Positions 51,940-61,160 are shown, counted from the stretch's first letter. The stretch: DNA of 64,000 bases from Litoribacter ruber (GCF_018500185.1 NZ_JAHBGI010000009.1:1-64000), one strand, 5' to 3'. The notes: generated from the letters alone by a model not told the origin. Made by a program: numbers and translations.

Positions 51940-53466
51940 ATGGCTGTTAAAAAAATCCAATCCGCACTCATTTCTGTTTTTTATAAGGACAACCTTGAGC
52001 CCATCGTGGCTTTGCTTAAAGAGCAAGGGGTGAAAATCTACTCTACGGGTGGCACCCAGAAGTTTATCGAAGAGCAGGGAGCCCAGGTTACCGCAGTTGA
52101 AGACCTTACCGGTTATCCGTCCATCTTTGGAGGAAGAGTAAAAACGCTTCACCCGATGGTTTTTGGGGGGATTCTACACCGTAGGAATAATGATGGGGAC
52201 AAAGATCAGGCTGCCGAATATGGCATTCCTCCTATCGATTTGGTCATTGTGGATTTGTACCCATTTGAGGAAACAGTTGCCTCTGGTGCCTCTGATGCGG
52301 ATATTATTGAGAAAATTGACATAGGTGGTATTTCCCTGATCAGGGCTGCAGCCAAAAACTTCCAGGATGTGACTATCATCGCCTCCAAAGACCAATATGG
52401 GGAGTTGGAGGAGAGGTTGAAAGCCAACGGTGGCGGGACCACTCTGGAAGACAGGAAGTATTTTGCCGCACAGGCATTTAAAGTGTCATCCCATTATGAC
52501 ACCCATATCTTCAATTACTTCAACCAATCAGAGGAAATTCCGGCCCTCAAGGTTTCAGAATCCAATGCGAAAGCTTTGAGGTATGGTGAAAACCCCCATC
52601 AAAAGGCTCATTTCTATGGAAAACTGGAAGACCTGTTCGAGCAGTTGAACGGCAAGGAGCTTTCTTACAATAATTTGGTGGACGTGGACGCGGCGGTTAA
52701 CTTGATCGCTGAATTTGAGGGGGAAACTGCTTTTGCCATTCTTAAGCATACCAATGCCTGTGGCGTGGCCACCGGGTCATCTGTTCAGGACGCATATAAA
52801 AAAGCATTTGCTGCCGATACCTTATCGGCATTTGGCGGGGTGTTGATTACCAACCAAAAGGTTGATTTGGTTGCTGCGCAGGAGATGAACAGTCTTTTCT
52901 TTGAAGTGCTTATTGCACCAAGCTTTGATCAGGATGCCCTGGATCTGCTGAAAGGAAAGAAAAATAGAATCCTACTTGAGCAGAAGGCCAAACTGGAAGG
53001 TACCAAGCAGATCAAGACGTTGCTAAACGGCATAATTGAGCAGGATAAGGACCTTCAGACCGAAACCAAAGCAGACTTCAAGGTGGTGACCAAAAAGGCG
53101 CCAACTGAAGAGGAAAAGGACGCATTGGTTTTTGCAGCGAAAGTTTGTAAGCATACCAAATCAAATACAATTATTCTTAGCAATAGCAACCAGATGTTTT
53201 CCAGCGGTGTTGGACAAACTTCAAGAGTTGATGCACTTAAGCAAGCTATCGAAAAAGCCAAGCACTTCGGGTTTGATCTCAACGGCGCGGTGATGGCCTC
53301 TGATGCTTTCTTCCCTTTCCCTGACTGTGTGGAGATTGCTTCCAAAGAAGGGATTTCAGCCGTGGTGCAGCCAGGTGGGTCTATTAAGGATCAAGACAGC
53401 ATAGACTTCTGCGATGGCGCAGGAATGAGCATGGTGCTGACAGGTGTAAGACATTTCAAGCATTAA
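51940..53466 (+). CDS. purH: Bifunctional AICAR transformylase / IMP cyclohydrolase
   Basis: The last two steps of IMP synthesis. The 508-residue protein has an N-terminal MGS/cyclohydrolase domain (1-150: ...YSTGGTQKFIEEQG...GRVKTLHPMVFGGIL). The C-terminal transformylase domain (200-508) has KHTNACGVATG with the catalytic Lys-His pair, and HFGFDLNGAVMASDAFFPF-type sequence. ATG 51940 gives MAVKKIQSAL, the expected start. It follows purN in the same direction, but a repeat-like spacer lies between them. An intrinsic terminator follows. Confidence 0.96.
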   Translation: MAVKKIQSALISVFYKDNLEPIVALLKEQGVKIYSTGGTQKFIEEQGAQVTAVEDLTGYPSIFGGRVKTLHPMVFGGILHRRNNDGDKDQAAEYGIPPIDLVIVDLYPFEETVASGASDADIIEKIDIGGISLIRAAAKNFQDVTIIASKDQYGELEERLKANGGGTTLEDRKYFAAQAFKVSSHYDTHIFNYFNQSEEIPALKVSESNAKALRYGENPHQKAHFYGKLEDLFEQLNGKELSYNNLVDVDAAVNLIAEFEGETAFAILKHTNACGVATGSSVQDAYKKAFAADTLSAFGGVLITNQKVDLVAAQEMNSLFFEVLIAPSFDQDALDLLKGKKNRILLEQKAKLEGTKQIKTLLNGIIEQDKDLQTETKADFKVVTKKAPTEEEKDALVFAAKVCKHTKSNTIILSNSNQMFSSGVGQTSRVDALKQAIEKAKHFGFDLNGAVMASDAFFPFPDCVEIASKEGISAVVQPGGSIKDQDSIDFCDGAGMSMVLTGVRHFKH

Positions 53467-53500
53467 GATTATCCTCAATTTAGATGAGTTAGTTAGGAAA

Positions 53501-53530
53501 GCACCTCGGGAAACCGGGGTGTTTTTTTTT
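53501..53530 (+). terminator. Intrinsic terminator after purH
   Basis: GCACCTCGG and CCGGGGTGT pair (one wobble) across a 4-nt loop, followed by nine T residues. Confidence 0.9.
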
Positions 53531-53596
53531 ATTTAAATGTTTTTGGGGGCCTAAGAGATAGGGTTTATTAATTCAAGAATCTAAATCTCAAAATTA

Positions 53597-53628
53597 TTTG
53601 TTAATTTAAGGTAGTTTAAATGTGTTTG
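53597..53628 (+). promoter_or_regulatory. Bacteroidota-type promoter of the VapBC module
   Basis: TTTG at 53597-53600, 20 bp, then TGTGTTTG at 53621-53628 (seven of eight). It is 3 nt from the ATG at 53632, which points to a leaderless mRNA and against the in-frame ATG at 53620 that lies at the edge of the box. Confidence 0.45.
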
Positions 53629-53631
53629 ATT

Positions 53632-53868
53632 ATGGAAACAGATAAAATAGATATGGCGGAAAACATCTTTAAAATGGTTAAAGATTTGGGCCCTGATGTC
53701 AAACTTGATTTAATTAATAAAATTAAAGAGTCTTTAAAAGATTCGGATAAAACAGATGATTCTTGGAAGAATTTATTTGGGGCTTGGAAATCGGAAGAGA
53801 GTGCGGAAGAAATAATTGAGGGTATTCGAGCGAATAGGTATACGAAGCGTGATATAGAAGATTTATAA
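53632..53868 (+). CDS. Antitoxin of a VapBC-type module (unrecognised family)
   Basis: A 78-residue acidic protein. The N-terminal half is helical (MAENIFKMVKDLGPDVKLDLINKIKESL), and the C-terminal half ends in EEIIEGIRANRYTKRDIEDL. The last part, with paired acidic residues and an R-x-x-R-Y, resembles the toxin-binding tail of VapB-like antitoxins. I cannot match the DNA-binding part to a named family. The toxin starts two bases after its TAA. The pair is noticeably AT-rich relative to purH and lspA, which suggests transfer. Confidence 0.75.
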   Translation: METDKIDMAENIFKMVKDLGPDVKLDLINKIKESLKDSDKTDDSWKNLFGAWKSEESAEEIIEGIRANRYTKRDIEDL

Positions 53869-53870
53869 GG

Positions 53871-54263
53871 ATGTATTTGTTAGACACTAACATCTGTATT
53901 TATTTTTTAAAGGGAAGATATGAGCTAGTTGACAAAATGGAGCTGGTAGGATTTGAAAATCTCTTTATTTCAGAAATAACTGTTGCGGAATTAAAATATG
54001 GTGTAGAGAAAAGCTCTAATCCAGAAAGAAATAAGCCTATTATTGACGGACTTATAGCCAGATTCAAAATTCTTCCAATAATCAGTTGTTTGGATATTTA
54101 CGCCAAAGAAAAAGTAAGGTTAAATAAAGAAGGGAGAACCATTGATGAATTGGATCTTCTTATAGGGGCCACGGCAATTGGGAATAATTTGACCTTAGTG
54201 ACAAATAATGAAAAGCATTTCAATCGCCTTCAAAATATAAGGGTAGAAAACTGGACAAAATAA
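53871..54263 (+). CDS. vapC: PIN-domain ribonuclease toxin VapC
   Basis: A 130-residue PIN toxin. It would cut RNA when free of its antitoxin. Active-site acids are Asp5 (LLDTNICI), Glu40 (TVAELKYG), Asp92/Asp95 (TIDELDLLIGA) and Asn112-Asn113 (LVTNNEKHF). The pattern with VxELxxGxxK and DLLIxAxAxxxxLTLVTNN is that of the VapC/FitB branch. It is co-transcribed with the antitoxin. The convergent lspA and a shared terminator follow. Confidence 0.92.
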   Translation: MYLLDTNICIYFLKGRYELVDKMELVGFENLFISEITVAELKYGVEKSSNPERNKPIIDGLIARFKILPIISCLDIYAKEKVRLNKEGRTIDELDLLIGATAIGNNLTLVTNNEKHFNRLQNIRVENWTK

Positions 54264-54296
54264 GGGATAAAAAAACCTCAGCTTCTGCTGAGGTTT
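54261..54296. terminator. Terminator shared by vapC and lspA
   Basis: AAACCTCAGC and GCTGAGGTTT form a perfect 10-bp stem with a TTCT loop. On the minus strand it runs into seven T residues (strong for lspA); on the plus strand the T-run is short. Confidence 0.9.
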
Positions 54297-54306
54297 ACTA
54301 TTTTGA

Positions 54307-54951
54307 TCAAGATTCTTTAAGAAACTGTTTCTGGACTTCATCTTCTTCTTCTACATCTCTTTCGGCTTGTGCCTTTTCGTGTTCGAAGAATCGGGTTTGG
54401 AAGATCAGGATTATGGCTACTCCTACAAAAATGGCTGCATCCGCCACGTTAAAGATCGGCCAAAGCGCCGTATAGCTGCCTCCCCATAGTGGAACCCACT
54501 CCGGGATAAAGCCTTCCCAAATATCAATGTAGAACATGTCTACCACCTGCCCGTGAAACCACGGGGATGGTGCATTGTAAGGGGCGTTTTGAAGTAGTAC
54601 GCCGTAAAATATACTGTCAATCAGGTTGCCAATGGCTCCACCTAGGATCATGGCTATGCAGACAATATAGCCCACGTGAGCCTTCTTATCTATCAAATAA
54701 TATAAGTAATACCCTATGCCGAACATGGCAACTAATCGAAAACTGGTAAGAATCAACTTGCCATATTCGGATCCAAGCTGCATGCCGAATGCCATGCCCG
54801 GGTTTGTGGTGTAATGGAGCTTGAACCAGTCGCCAATCACTTTGATCTGGCCCGGGGTACCAAAATCCATTTGGTAGTGGACTAGTAATTTGACCACCTG
54901 GTCGATGATGATCACCAACAAGGCAATGCCAAAATATTTTAAATACTTCAT
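54307..54951 (-). CDS. lspA: Lipoprotein signal peptidase
   Basis: It cuts the signal peptide of diacylated prolipoproteins in the inner membrane. The many lipoproteins in this window depend on it. The 214-residue protein has four transmembrane helices. Catalytic Asp112 (GNLIDSIFYG) and Asp171 (FNVADAAIF) are in place, as is the TTNPGMAFG segment (48-56). It is longer than E. coli LspA (about 165 residues) because of an inserted loop (about 118-165) and an acidic C-terminal tail, as is usual in Bacteroidota. ileS lies just upstream. Confidence 0.96.
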   Translation of the reverse strand: MKYLKYFGIALLVIIIDQVVKLLVHYQMDFGTPGQIKVIGDWFKLHYTTNPGMAFGMQLGSEYGKLILTSFRLVAMFGIGYYLYYLIDKKAHVGYIVCIAMILGGAIGNLIDSIFYGVLLQNAPYNAPSPWFHGQVVDMFYIDIWEGFIPEWVPLWGGSYTALWPIFNVADAAIFVGVAIILIFQTRFFEHEKAQAERDVEEEDEVQKQFLKES

Positions 54952-55023
54952 AAGGTCTCTTTGCGTGCTTCTCAGGGATGCAGGGCCAATATACTTTTTT
55001 ATTTTATCAAATGCGGAAAAGAC

Positions 55024-58000
55024 CTAAGCCTTTTCCACCTTAACCGTTAATTCAAAGTCATCCATGTCCAAAATGGTTCCCTGCTCCAGGTTGCCATTTA
55101 CACTCAAAGACAGGGCCTGAGTTTCCTCCTGAATGTATTTGGAGAAGTTTTCCAACGCCTGATTTACATGGTCCTCATGCTTAGCGACTTTGATGTTAAT
55201 CTTGTCCTGCACTTCAAGGCCCATATCTTTCCTTAAATTTTGGATCCTGTTGACCAAGTCTCTGGCTATGCCTTCCTGCTTCAATTCTTCCGTCAAAGTT
55301 ACGTCCAAAGCTACTGTAACCCCATTTTCTGTAGCCACAGACCAGCCCGGAATGTCTTCAGAAGTAATGAGAACGTCTTCTAAGGTAAGGGTGACTTTAT
55401 CCCCATCCAGATCAATGAAAATGGCACCGTTTTTCTCAATTTCAGCTATCTCATCCTTGCCCCACTTGCCGATCGCCGCAGCTACCAGCTTCATTTTAGG
55501 GCCGAACTGCTTACCGAGCTTAGCAAAGTTAGGTTTAACATTTTTTACCAAAATACCAGAAGTATCATCGATGTATTCGATATGTTTGATGTTCACTTCT
55601 GCTTTGATCAATTCCTCCACATGCTGGATCTGGGTTCTGGTTTTTTCAGCCAAGATCGGTACAAGGATTTTTTGTAATGGCTGCCTTACCTTGAGTTTTT
55701 CCTTCTTTCTTAGGCTGTGAACCAACGAGCAGATGTCCTGAGCCAGCTGCATACTTTGTAAAAGATCCTCATTGATCAATTCCTCATCAGCTTTGTTCCA
55801 CTCGGTAAGATGGATGGATTCAGGGATGCTTTGTCCTGCATCACGGGCTCCGGACGTTAGGTTTCTAAACAACCAGTCCGAATAGAATGGTGCAAATGAG
55901 GACATCAATTGGGAAAGAGTCAATAGACATTCATAAAGTGTTTCATATGCCGCCTGCTTATCGTGGTTGAGGTCGCCTCTCCAGAATCGTTTTCTTGCCA
56001 GCCTTACATACCAGTTGGAAAGTTGGTCAACGGTAAAGCCCATAATAGCTCTAGTGGCTTTAGTAGCGTCATAGTTGTCCATGGCGTTTTCCACCTCTTG
56101 GATCAATGACTGGAGTCTAGAAATGATCCACCTGTCCAATTCAGGTCTCTCCGCCACGGCAATCTTTTTGGATTCGTCGTAGGTGAAAGAGTCCAGATTA
56201 GCATACAGGGCGAAGAAGTTATAGGTGTTTTGGAGGGTTCCAAAGAAACGTCTCTGTACCTCACCCACACCGTCAAGGTTGAATTTCAGGTTGTCCCAGG
56301 GATTTGCATTGGAAAGCATATACCAGCGCAAAGCATCCGGTCCAAATTCTTTCAGGGTTTTGAAAGGATCAATGGCATTGCCAAGACGTTTGGACATCTT
56401 GTTGCCATTTTTGTCCAGCACCAAGCCGTTGGCTATTACGTTTTTGAACGCCACACTGTCAAATAGCATCACTGCCAGTGCGTGCAGGGTAAAGAACCAG
56501 CCCCTAGTCTGATCCACGCCTTCCGCGATGTAATCAGCCGGATAATTGGCTTTAAAGATATCCTCGTTTTCGAATGGATAATGCCATTGCGCATAAGGCA
56601 TGGCTCCAGAATCAAACCATACGTCAATTAGGTCTGGCTCTCTTAGCATTTTTTCTCCGTTGGAAGAAACTAAGATCACATCGTCTACATAAGGCCTGTG
56701 CAGGTCCGCTTCCCCATTGGGAAATGGGGAGGCGCTCATAAATCCTTTCTCAATTGATTTTGCGATTTCTGCGTTTAGCTCATCGATAGAGCCAATGCAT
56801 TTTTCCTCAGAGCCATCCTCTGTTCTCCAGATCGGAAGAGGTGTTCCCCAGAACCTTGAACGGCTAAGGTTCCAGTCAACCAGGTTTTCCAGCCAGTTAC
56901 CAAATCTACCGATCCCGGTCGATTCCGGCATCCAGTTGATGGTCTTGTTTAGCTCAACCAATCTTTCCTTGTAGGCCGTGGTTTTTACAAACCAGCTTTC
57001 CAAAGGATAGTAAAGGATAGGCATGTCTGTTCTCCAGCAGTGTGGATAGCTGTGCTCGTATTTTTCTACCTTAAAGGCCTTATTTTCATTTTTTAGAATG
57101 ATGGAAATGACGATGTCGGTGTTTTTATAATCCGCGGCACTCTCATCATCTTTGGTGTAATTCTTTACATAAAAATCATCGGCGCCAAATTCCTTATGGG
57201 CCGCGATGTTATGCTCCTTCATTTTGGCCGCCAAGTACTCCCCTATTACTGGTAGAAACTTTCCTTGTCTGTCCACCACTGGGATATCTGTTCCGTTTTC
57301 ATCCTTCACAAACACACCTGGAATGTTGTGGTGCTTCAATGTTCTAAAGTCATCCGCACCAAATGCTTTGGCCAAGTGCACGATACCCGTACCGTCTTCG
57401 GTAGTCACGTAATCTCCAGAGATGATGGTGTAGGCAGGATGTGGCAACTTGATTCCCTCGATCGGGAAAAGCGGTTCGTACTCCATGCCCAGTAGGTCTG
57501 ATCCTTTCAGTTCCTCTTCCACATGGTAAGGGATCAACTTGTCTCCAGGCTTGTAATCTTCTATCTGTATATCCTTGGCTTTGGCGTTGAAATAGCCGCT
57601 CATTCTGGCTTTAGCCAGGATTACCACTTCAGCTTCAAAAGTGTAAGGGTTGAAGGTTTTTACTTTTACATAATCCAGCTTTTCGCCAATGGCCAAAGCC
57701 GAATTTGATGGAAGTGTCCAAGGAGTGGTGGTCCAGGCTAGGATATAGGTGTTTTCCTCACCTTTTACCTTGAACTGGGCGGTAATTGAGGTGTCCTTCA
57801 CATCCCTGTAGCAACCTGGCTGGTTAAGTTCGTGCGAACTCAAGCCTGTGCCTGCCGCAGGAGAGAAGGGTTGTATAGTGTAACCTTTGTACAAAAGGTC
57901 CTTGTCATAAAGTCTTTTCAGAAGGCTCCAAAGCGTCTCAATGTACTTTGGGTCGAAAGTGATGTAAGGATCATCCAAATCCACCCAATAGCCGATCTGC

Positions 58001-58467
58001 TCGGTCATCTGGTCCCACTCATCTTTGAATCTCATCACCGTTTCCTTACACTTCTTATTGTATTCCTCTACGGTGATTTTTTTGCCGATATCTTCTTTGG
58101 TGAGCCCCAGCTCTTTTTCCACCTGAAGTTCCACGGGCAGACCATGGGTGTCCCATCCGCCTTTTCGCTTGACCTGGTAGCCCTGAAGGGTTTTGTACCG
58201 GCAAAAGATATCCTTTAGGGTACGGGCCATCACGTGGTGGATACCAGGAGTGCCGTTTGCGGAAGGGGGGCCTTCAAAAAAAGTAAAGGTCTCCGCACCT
58301 TCACGGTTGGCAACTGATTTTTTGAAAATGTCATTTTCTTTCCAAAACTTCAACACACTTTCCCCTATGCCGGGGTAATCCACTTGCTTGTACTCCTGAT
58401 ATGTTTTCACGTTGTTTTCTTTTGCTAAGTCAATAGGTTGGGAAGCTAAACTTCCATCATTCAACAT
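55024..58467 (-). CDS. ileS: Isoleucyl-tRNA synthetase
   Basis: It charges tRNA-Ile. The 1147 residues are long, as in the eukaryote-like type 2 IleRS that is naturally less sensitive to mupirocin. The HIGH-equivalent PPSANGTPGIHH is at 67-78, and the KMSKR loop is at 690-694 (NKMSKRLGN). The editing CP1 domain and a C-terminal anticodon-binding region are intact. There is no internal stop. It precedes lspA in the same direction with 72 bp between, so the two may be co-transcribed. Confidence 0.97.
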   Translation of the reverse strand: MLNDGSLASQPIDLAKENNVKTYQEYKQVDYPGIGESVLKFWKENDIFKKSVANREGAETFTFFEGPPSANGTPGIHHVMARTLKDIFCRYKTLQGYQVKRKGGWDTHGLPVELQVEKELGLTKEDIGKKITVEEYNKKCKETVMRFKDEWDQMTEQIGYWVDLDDPYITFDPKYIETLWSLLKRLYDKDLLYKGYTIQPFSPAAGTGLSSHELNQPGCYRDVKDTSITAQFKVKGEENTYILAWTTTPWTLPSNSALAIGEKLDYVKVKTFNPYTFEAEVVILAKARMSGYFNAKAKDIQIEDYKPGDKLIPYHVEEELKGSDLLGMEYEPLFPIEGIKLPHPAYTIISGDYVTTEDGTGIVHLAKAFGADDFRTLKHHNIPGVFVKDENGTDIPVVDRQGKFLPVIGEYLAAKMKEHNIAAHKEFGADDFYVKNYTKDDESAADYKNTDIVISIILKNENKAFKVEKYEHSYPHCWRTDMPILYYPLESWFVKTTAYKERLVELNKTINWMPESTGIGRFGNWLENLVDWNLSRSRFWGTPLPIWRTEDGSEEKCIGSIDELNAEIAKSIEKGFMSASPFPNGEADLHRPYVDDVILVSSNGEKMLREPDLIDVWFDSGAMPYAQWHYPFENEDIFKANYPADYIAEGVDQTRGWFFTLHALAVMLFDSVAFKNVIANGLVLDKNGNKMSKRLGNAIDPFKTLKEFGPDALRWYMLSNANPWDNLKFNLDGVGEVQRRFFGTLQNTYNFFALYANLDSFTYDESKKIAVAERPELDRWIISRLQSLIQEVENAMDNYDATKATRAIMGFTVDQLSNWYVRLARKRFWRGDLNHDKQAAYETLYECLLTLSQLMSSFAPFYSDWLFRNLTSGARDAGQSIPESIHLTEWNKADEELINEDLLQSMQLAQDICSLVHSLRKKEKLKVRQPLQKILVPILAEKTRTQIQHVEELIKAEVNIKHIEYIDDTSGILVKNVKPNFAKLGKQFGPKMKLVAAAIGKWGKDEIAEIEKNGAIFIDLDGDKVTLTLEDVLITSEDIPGWSVATENGVTVALDVTLTEELKQEGIARDLVNRIQNLRKDMGLEVQDKINIKVAKHEDHVNQALENFSKYIQEETQALSLSVNGNLEQGTILDMDDFELTVKVEKA

Positions 58468-58510
58468 CTTAAGAAAGGCTTCAATTCCCTAATCCTTTCA
58501 AAAGCAGGCA

Positions 58511-58518
58511 CAAAGTTA
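58511..58518 (-). promoter_or_regulatory. -7 box for ileS
   Basis: On the minus strand TAACTTTG matches TAnnTTTG, with about 43 nt of leader before ATG 58467. The -33 element is not evident. Confidence 0.35.
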
Positions 58519-58598
58519 AGGTTTTTAAGGGTTAAATGGGAGTTAATAAAAGGAAAATTGAACATTGTAAATCCCGAGGAAAAGGATTACCTTTGATT

Positions 58599-58643
58599 AT
58601 ACCATTTGGTATAATACCAAAAGGTATAATACCAAATGGTATA
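58599..58643. promoter_or_regulatory. Three tandem 15-bp palindromic repeats upstream of the ATPase gene
   Basis: The units at 58599, 58614 and 58629 are exactly 15 bp apart. Each reads ATACC-NNNN-GGTAT-A, with middles ATTT, AAAA and AAAT. Each is a perfect 5-bp dyad, and the first has 8-bp arms. TATAAT or TATAAA hexamers span the unit joints at 58610, 58625 and 58640. The array ends 11 bp before the ATPase ATG, so any protein bound there would control its expression. The 15-bp phasing turns successive sites about 150 degrees around the helix. Confidence 0.85.
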
Positions 58644-58654
58644 AAAATTTAATT

Positions 58655-59803
58655 ATGGATCAGTCACCTTTCAAATATGGCGTCACCGTGTGCCAAATGG
58701 CTTTCACTGACCGGGAAAAGGATGCCAAAAAGCTTTATGATAACCTTACCCAAGGGATAAACACCATGCTGATTTCTCCCCGGCGATGGGGGAAATCCTC
58801 GTTGGTGGAAAAAGTCGTGAAGGATATCAACAAAAAAGAGAAGCGGATCAAAACCATCGTGATCGATTTGTTTTCGGTGGGAAGCGAGGAAGAGTTTTTG
58901 GAAATGTTTGCCAAAGAAGTCATCAAAGCTTCTTCCTCCAAATGGGAGGAGTGGGTAGTGGCCGCCCGTAAGTTCTTCAAGCAACTGGTACCGAGAATTA
59001 ATATGGGGGTGGACCCTTTTAGGGACTTCAGTCTGAGTTTTGACTGGGAGGGGCTTAGGCAGCATCAGGAAGAGATTTTAAACCTTCCCGAAGAATTGGC
59101 CACCCAGAAAAACATCCAATTTATTATTTGTTTGGATGAATTTCAGAACCTGGCCTCTTATCCAGATTATGAAATATTGGAAAAGAAGATGCGTGCCCAT
59201 TGGCAAAGGCACAAAAAAGTGACCTATTGCCTATATGGAAGCAAAAGGCATATGATGACCGATATTTTTAACAATCCATCTAAGCCGTTTTACAGGTTTG
59301 GGGATATAATGCTTTTGCAGAAAATCTCCACGGCCGACTGGGTGAGCTTTATTGTCAAGAGCTTTAAAAAGACTGGAAAAACTATTGACAAGCAGATCGC
59401 CACGCTGATCCCTGAGTTGATGAAGGACCATTCCTGGTATGTGCAGCAACTGGCGCATTACACTTGGCAGCTGACAGGGGAAAAAGCCGAAAAATCATTT
59501 GTATACAAAGCGTTGGAAGAGTTGATTTTTGCCAATACGCCTTTGTACCAAAAGGAGGTAGAGGTACTCAGCCCCACCCAGCTGAATCTGTTGAAGGCTG
59601 TGGTACAGGGGGAGCATCAACTGACCAGCACGGCGGTAATGGAGAGGTACAGGCTCGGCACTCCCCGCAACGTTTCCAAGAATAAAACTATCTTATTTAA
59701 CAATGATGTGATCCAGGAAACCGGCTCAGGTTATGAGTTTTTGGACCCTGCCTTTCAACTTTGGTTTTTAAAGCAATATTTTAGAAAAGACTATCTGCCC
59801 TAG
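58655..59803 (+). CDS. Archaeal-type AAA/STAND-like ATPase with C-terminal winged helix
   Basis: A 382-residue ATP-binding protein. The N-terminal MDQSPFKYG...FTDRE-type opening is common to this family. Walker A is SPRRWGKSS (41-49) and Walker B is IICLDEFQN (158-166), with Asp161 and Glu162. YGSKRH near 209 resembles a sensor 1 element. The last 65 residues (LSPTQLNLLKAVVQGE... to LDPAFQLWFLKQYF) resemble a winged-helix DNA-binding or oligomerisation domain. Relatives are abundant in Bacteroidota and archaea without a known function. Its stop shares CTAG with the convergent dgt stop. Autoregulation through the palindromes is possible. Confidence 0.88.
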   Translation: MDQSPFKYGVTVCQMAFTDREKDAKKLYDNLTQGINTMLISPRRWGKSSLVEKVVKDINKKEKRIKTIVIDLFSVGSEEEFLEMFAKEVIKASSSKWEEWVVAARKFFKQLVPRINMGVDPFRDFSLSFDWEGLRQHQEEILNLPEELATQKNIQFIICLDEFQNLASYPDYEILEKKMRAHWQRHKKVTYCLYGSKRHMMTDIFNNPSKPFYRFGDIMLLQKISTADWVSFIVKSFKKTGKTIDKQIATLIPELMKDHSWYVQQLAHYTWQLTGEKAEKSFVYKALEELIFANTPLYQKEVEVLSPTQLNLLKAVVQGEHQLTSTAVMERYRLGTPRNVSKNKTILFNNDVIQETGSGYEFLDPAFQLWFLKQYFRKDYLP

Positions 59804-61149
59804 GCTCCCGGTAGGGAAATTCCCTTAACTTTTCTATATAGGGATAGGGCATATTTATCAGTCATGCCTGAAATGAAGTCCACCAGTCCGCGGAGGATGG
59901 CATAAGCATCTGAGCCGTCATATTCATTCAGGTCCATTGCTTCGGGGAGTAGGCGCAAGATGCTTTTATCCTGCCCGGAGTATAATTCAGGTTGGTAAAA
60001 TTTATGATAAAGGGCTTTGGAAAATACATCCAGCAGTCCTTCCAGCACTTGAAAGCCCGCGGCTTCTTTTTCCAAAACAGGCTTGCTTCTATAGATTTTG
60101 GCCACCGAGATCCGCGAGATTTCCTCCAGCGCTATGGCAGATGGGATATAATCAGTCAAGGCCTGGTCAAAGGTCCCTTTTCTGATAGCCTCTTCTTTTT
60201 CAATAAAGGCATCAGCTGTTTCCCTGACCAGCTTATTGATGGCCATGGCTCGAAGGATGGCAAGTTTCTGTGAAGTGCCTTTGTATTCTTTCAACTTTTC
60301 TTCAGAAAACCTGTCTCCCAAGATGGCAGCAAACATCCTTATGCTTTCCTCCAGGCTTACCAATCCCAGCGTACAGCCGTCCTCCAAGTCAATGATGCTG
60401 TAACAGATGTCATCGGCGGCTTCGACCAGAAAGGCCAAGGGGTGTCGGAGCCAAACCTGAGGCCTAATCTCCGTAATTCCCAAATTGTCGGCCAGCAGGG
60501 AATAGTAGGCAAGTTGATCGTGGAAAAATCCGAATTTCTTTTGGCTTCTCCTCCCCTTTTCTGGATCGGGAAGGTCAGATGGCCTTGGGTATTTTGTAAA
60601 TGCCGCTAGAGTTGCAAAACTTATCTTAAGTCCACTGTTTTTGGCGGTAAGCATGCGGAAACCCTGTGCATTCCCTTCAAAATTGACCATGTCGGCCCAT
60701 TGGGAAGCGGAAAGGTGACCTTTCCACTGTTGACCTTCTTGGTGGAATTTGAAGAAATCCGAAATGGCATCTTCTCCAGAGTGGCCAAATGGAGGATTGC
60801 CTATATCATGGGTCAAAGCTGCTGCAGCGACTATGGCACCAATATCCGCTGATGTAATGCCTTGCTCTGAAAGGGTCGGGTAGGTTGAGAGCAAATATTC
60901 GCCAGCGATTTTTCCCAAGGAGCGCCCCACGCTGGAAACCTCTAGGCTGTGTGTGAGCCTGGTGTGTACAAAATCATGCTCCGGCAAGGGGAAAACTTGG
61001 GTCTTGTCCTGCAGGTTTCGAAAGGGTGCCGAGAAAATGATCCTGTCATAGTCCCTTTCAAATTCACTTCTGGAGTTGTCAAGTGTGGCTACCTGTTTGT
61101 CTTTGAGATCAAAACGTCCCGGTTTCAATAAGTTTTCCCAATTCATCAT
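59800..61149 (-). CDS. dgt: Deoxyguanosinetriphosphate triphosphohydrolase (HD domain)
   Basis: It hydrolyses dGTP (and often other dNTPs) to the nucleoside and triphosphate, controlling dNTP pools. The 449 residues open with MMNWENLLKPGRF, followed by RSEFERDYDRIIFSAPFRNLQDKTQVFPL. HTRLTHSLEVSSVGRSLG and HDIGNPPFGHSGEDAI are the HD phosphohydrolase metal motifs. The long C-terminal part is typical. ATG 61149 (or 61146) is chosen; the in-frame ATG at 61227 would add 26 residues read through the promoter region. It is convergent with the ATPase and divergent from the DUF4382 gene. Confidence 0.93.
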   Translation of the reverse strand: MMNWENLLKPGRFDLKDKQVATLDNSRSEFERDYDRIIFSAPFRNLQDKTQVFPLPEHDFVHTRLTHSLEVSSVGRSLGKIAGEYLLSTYPTLSEQGITSADIGAIVAAAALTHDIGNPPFGHSGEDAISDFFKFHQEGQQWKGHLSASQWADMVNFEGNAQGFRMLTAKNSGLKISFATLAAFTKYPRPSDLPDPEKGRRSQKKFGFFHDQLAYYSLLADNLGITEIRPQVWLRHPLAFLVEAADDICYSIIDLEDGCTLGLVSLEESIRMFAAILGDRFSEEKLKEYKGTSQKLAILRAMAINKLVRETADAFIEKEEAIRKGTFDQALTDYIPSAIALEEISRISVAKIYRSKPVLEKEAAGFQVLEGLLDVFSKALYHKFYQPELYSGQDKSILRLLPEAMDLNEYDGSDAYAILRGLVDFISGMTDKYALSLYRKVKGISLPGA

Positions 61150-61152
61150 GCC

Positions 61153-61160
61153 CAAAAATA
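61153..61160 (-). promoter_or_regulatory. -7 box 3 nt from the dgt start
   Basis: On the minus strand TATTTTTG (a full TAnnTTTG match) is followed by three bases and then ATG 61149. The -33 element is not evident. Confidence 0.4.

Noticed and set aside
58599-58643. Possible CRISPR array
   Set aside because: Repeats are 15 bp and directly abutting, with no spacers and no cas genes.
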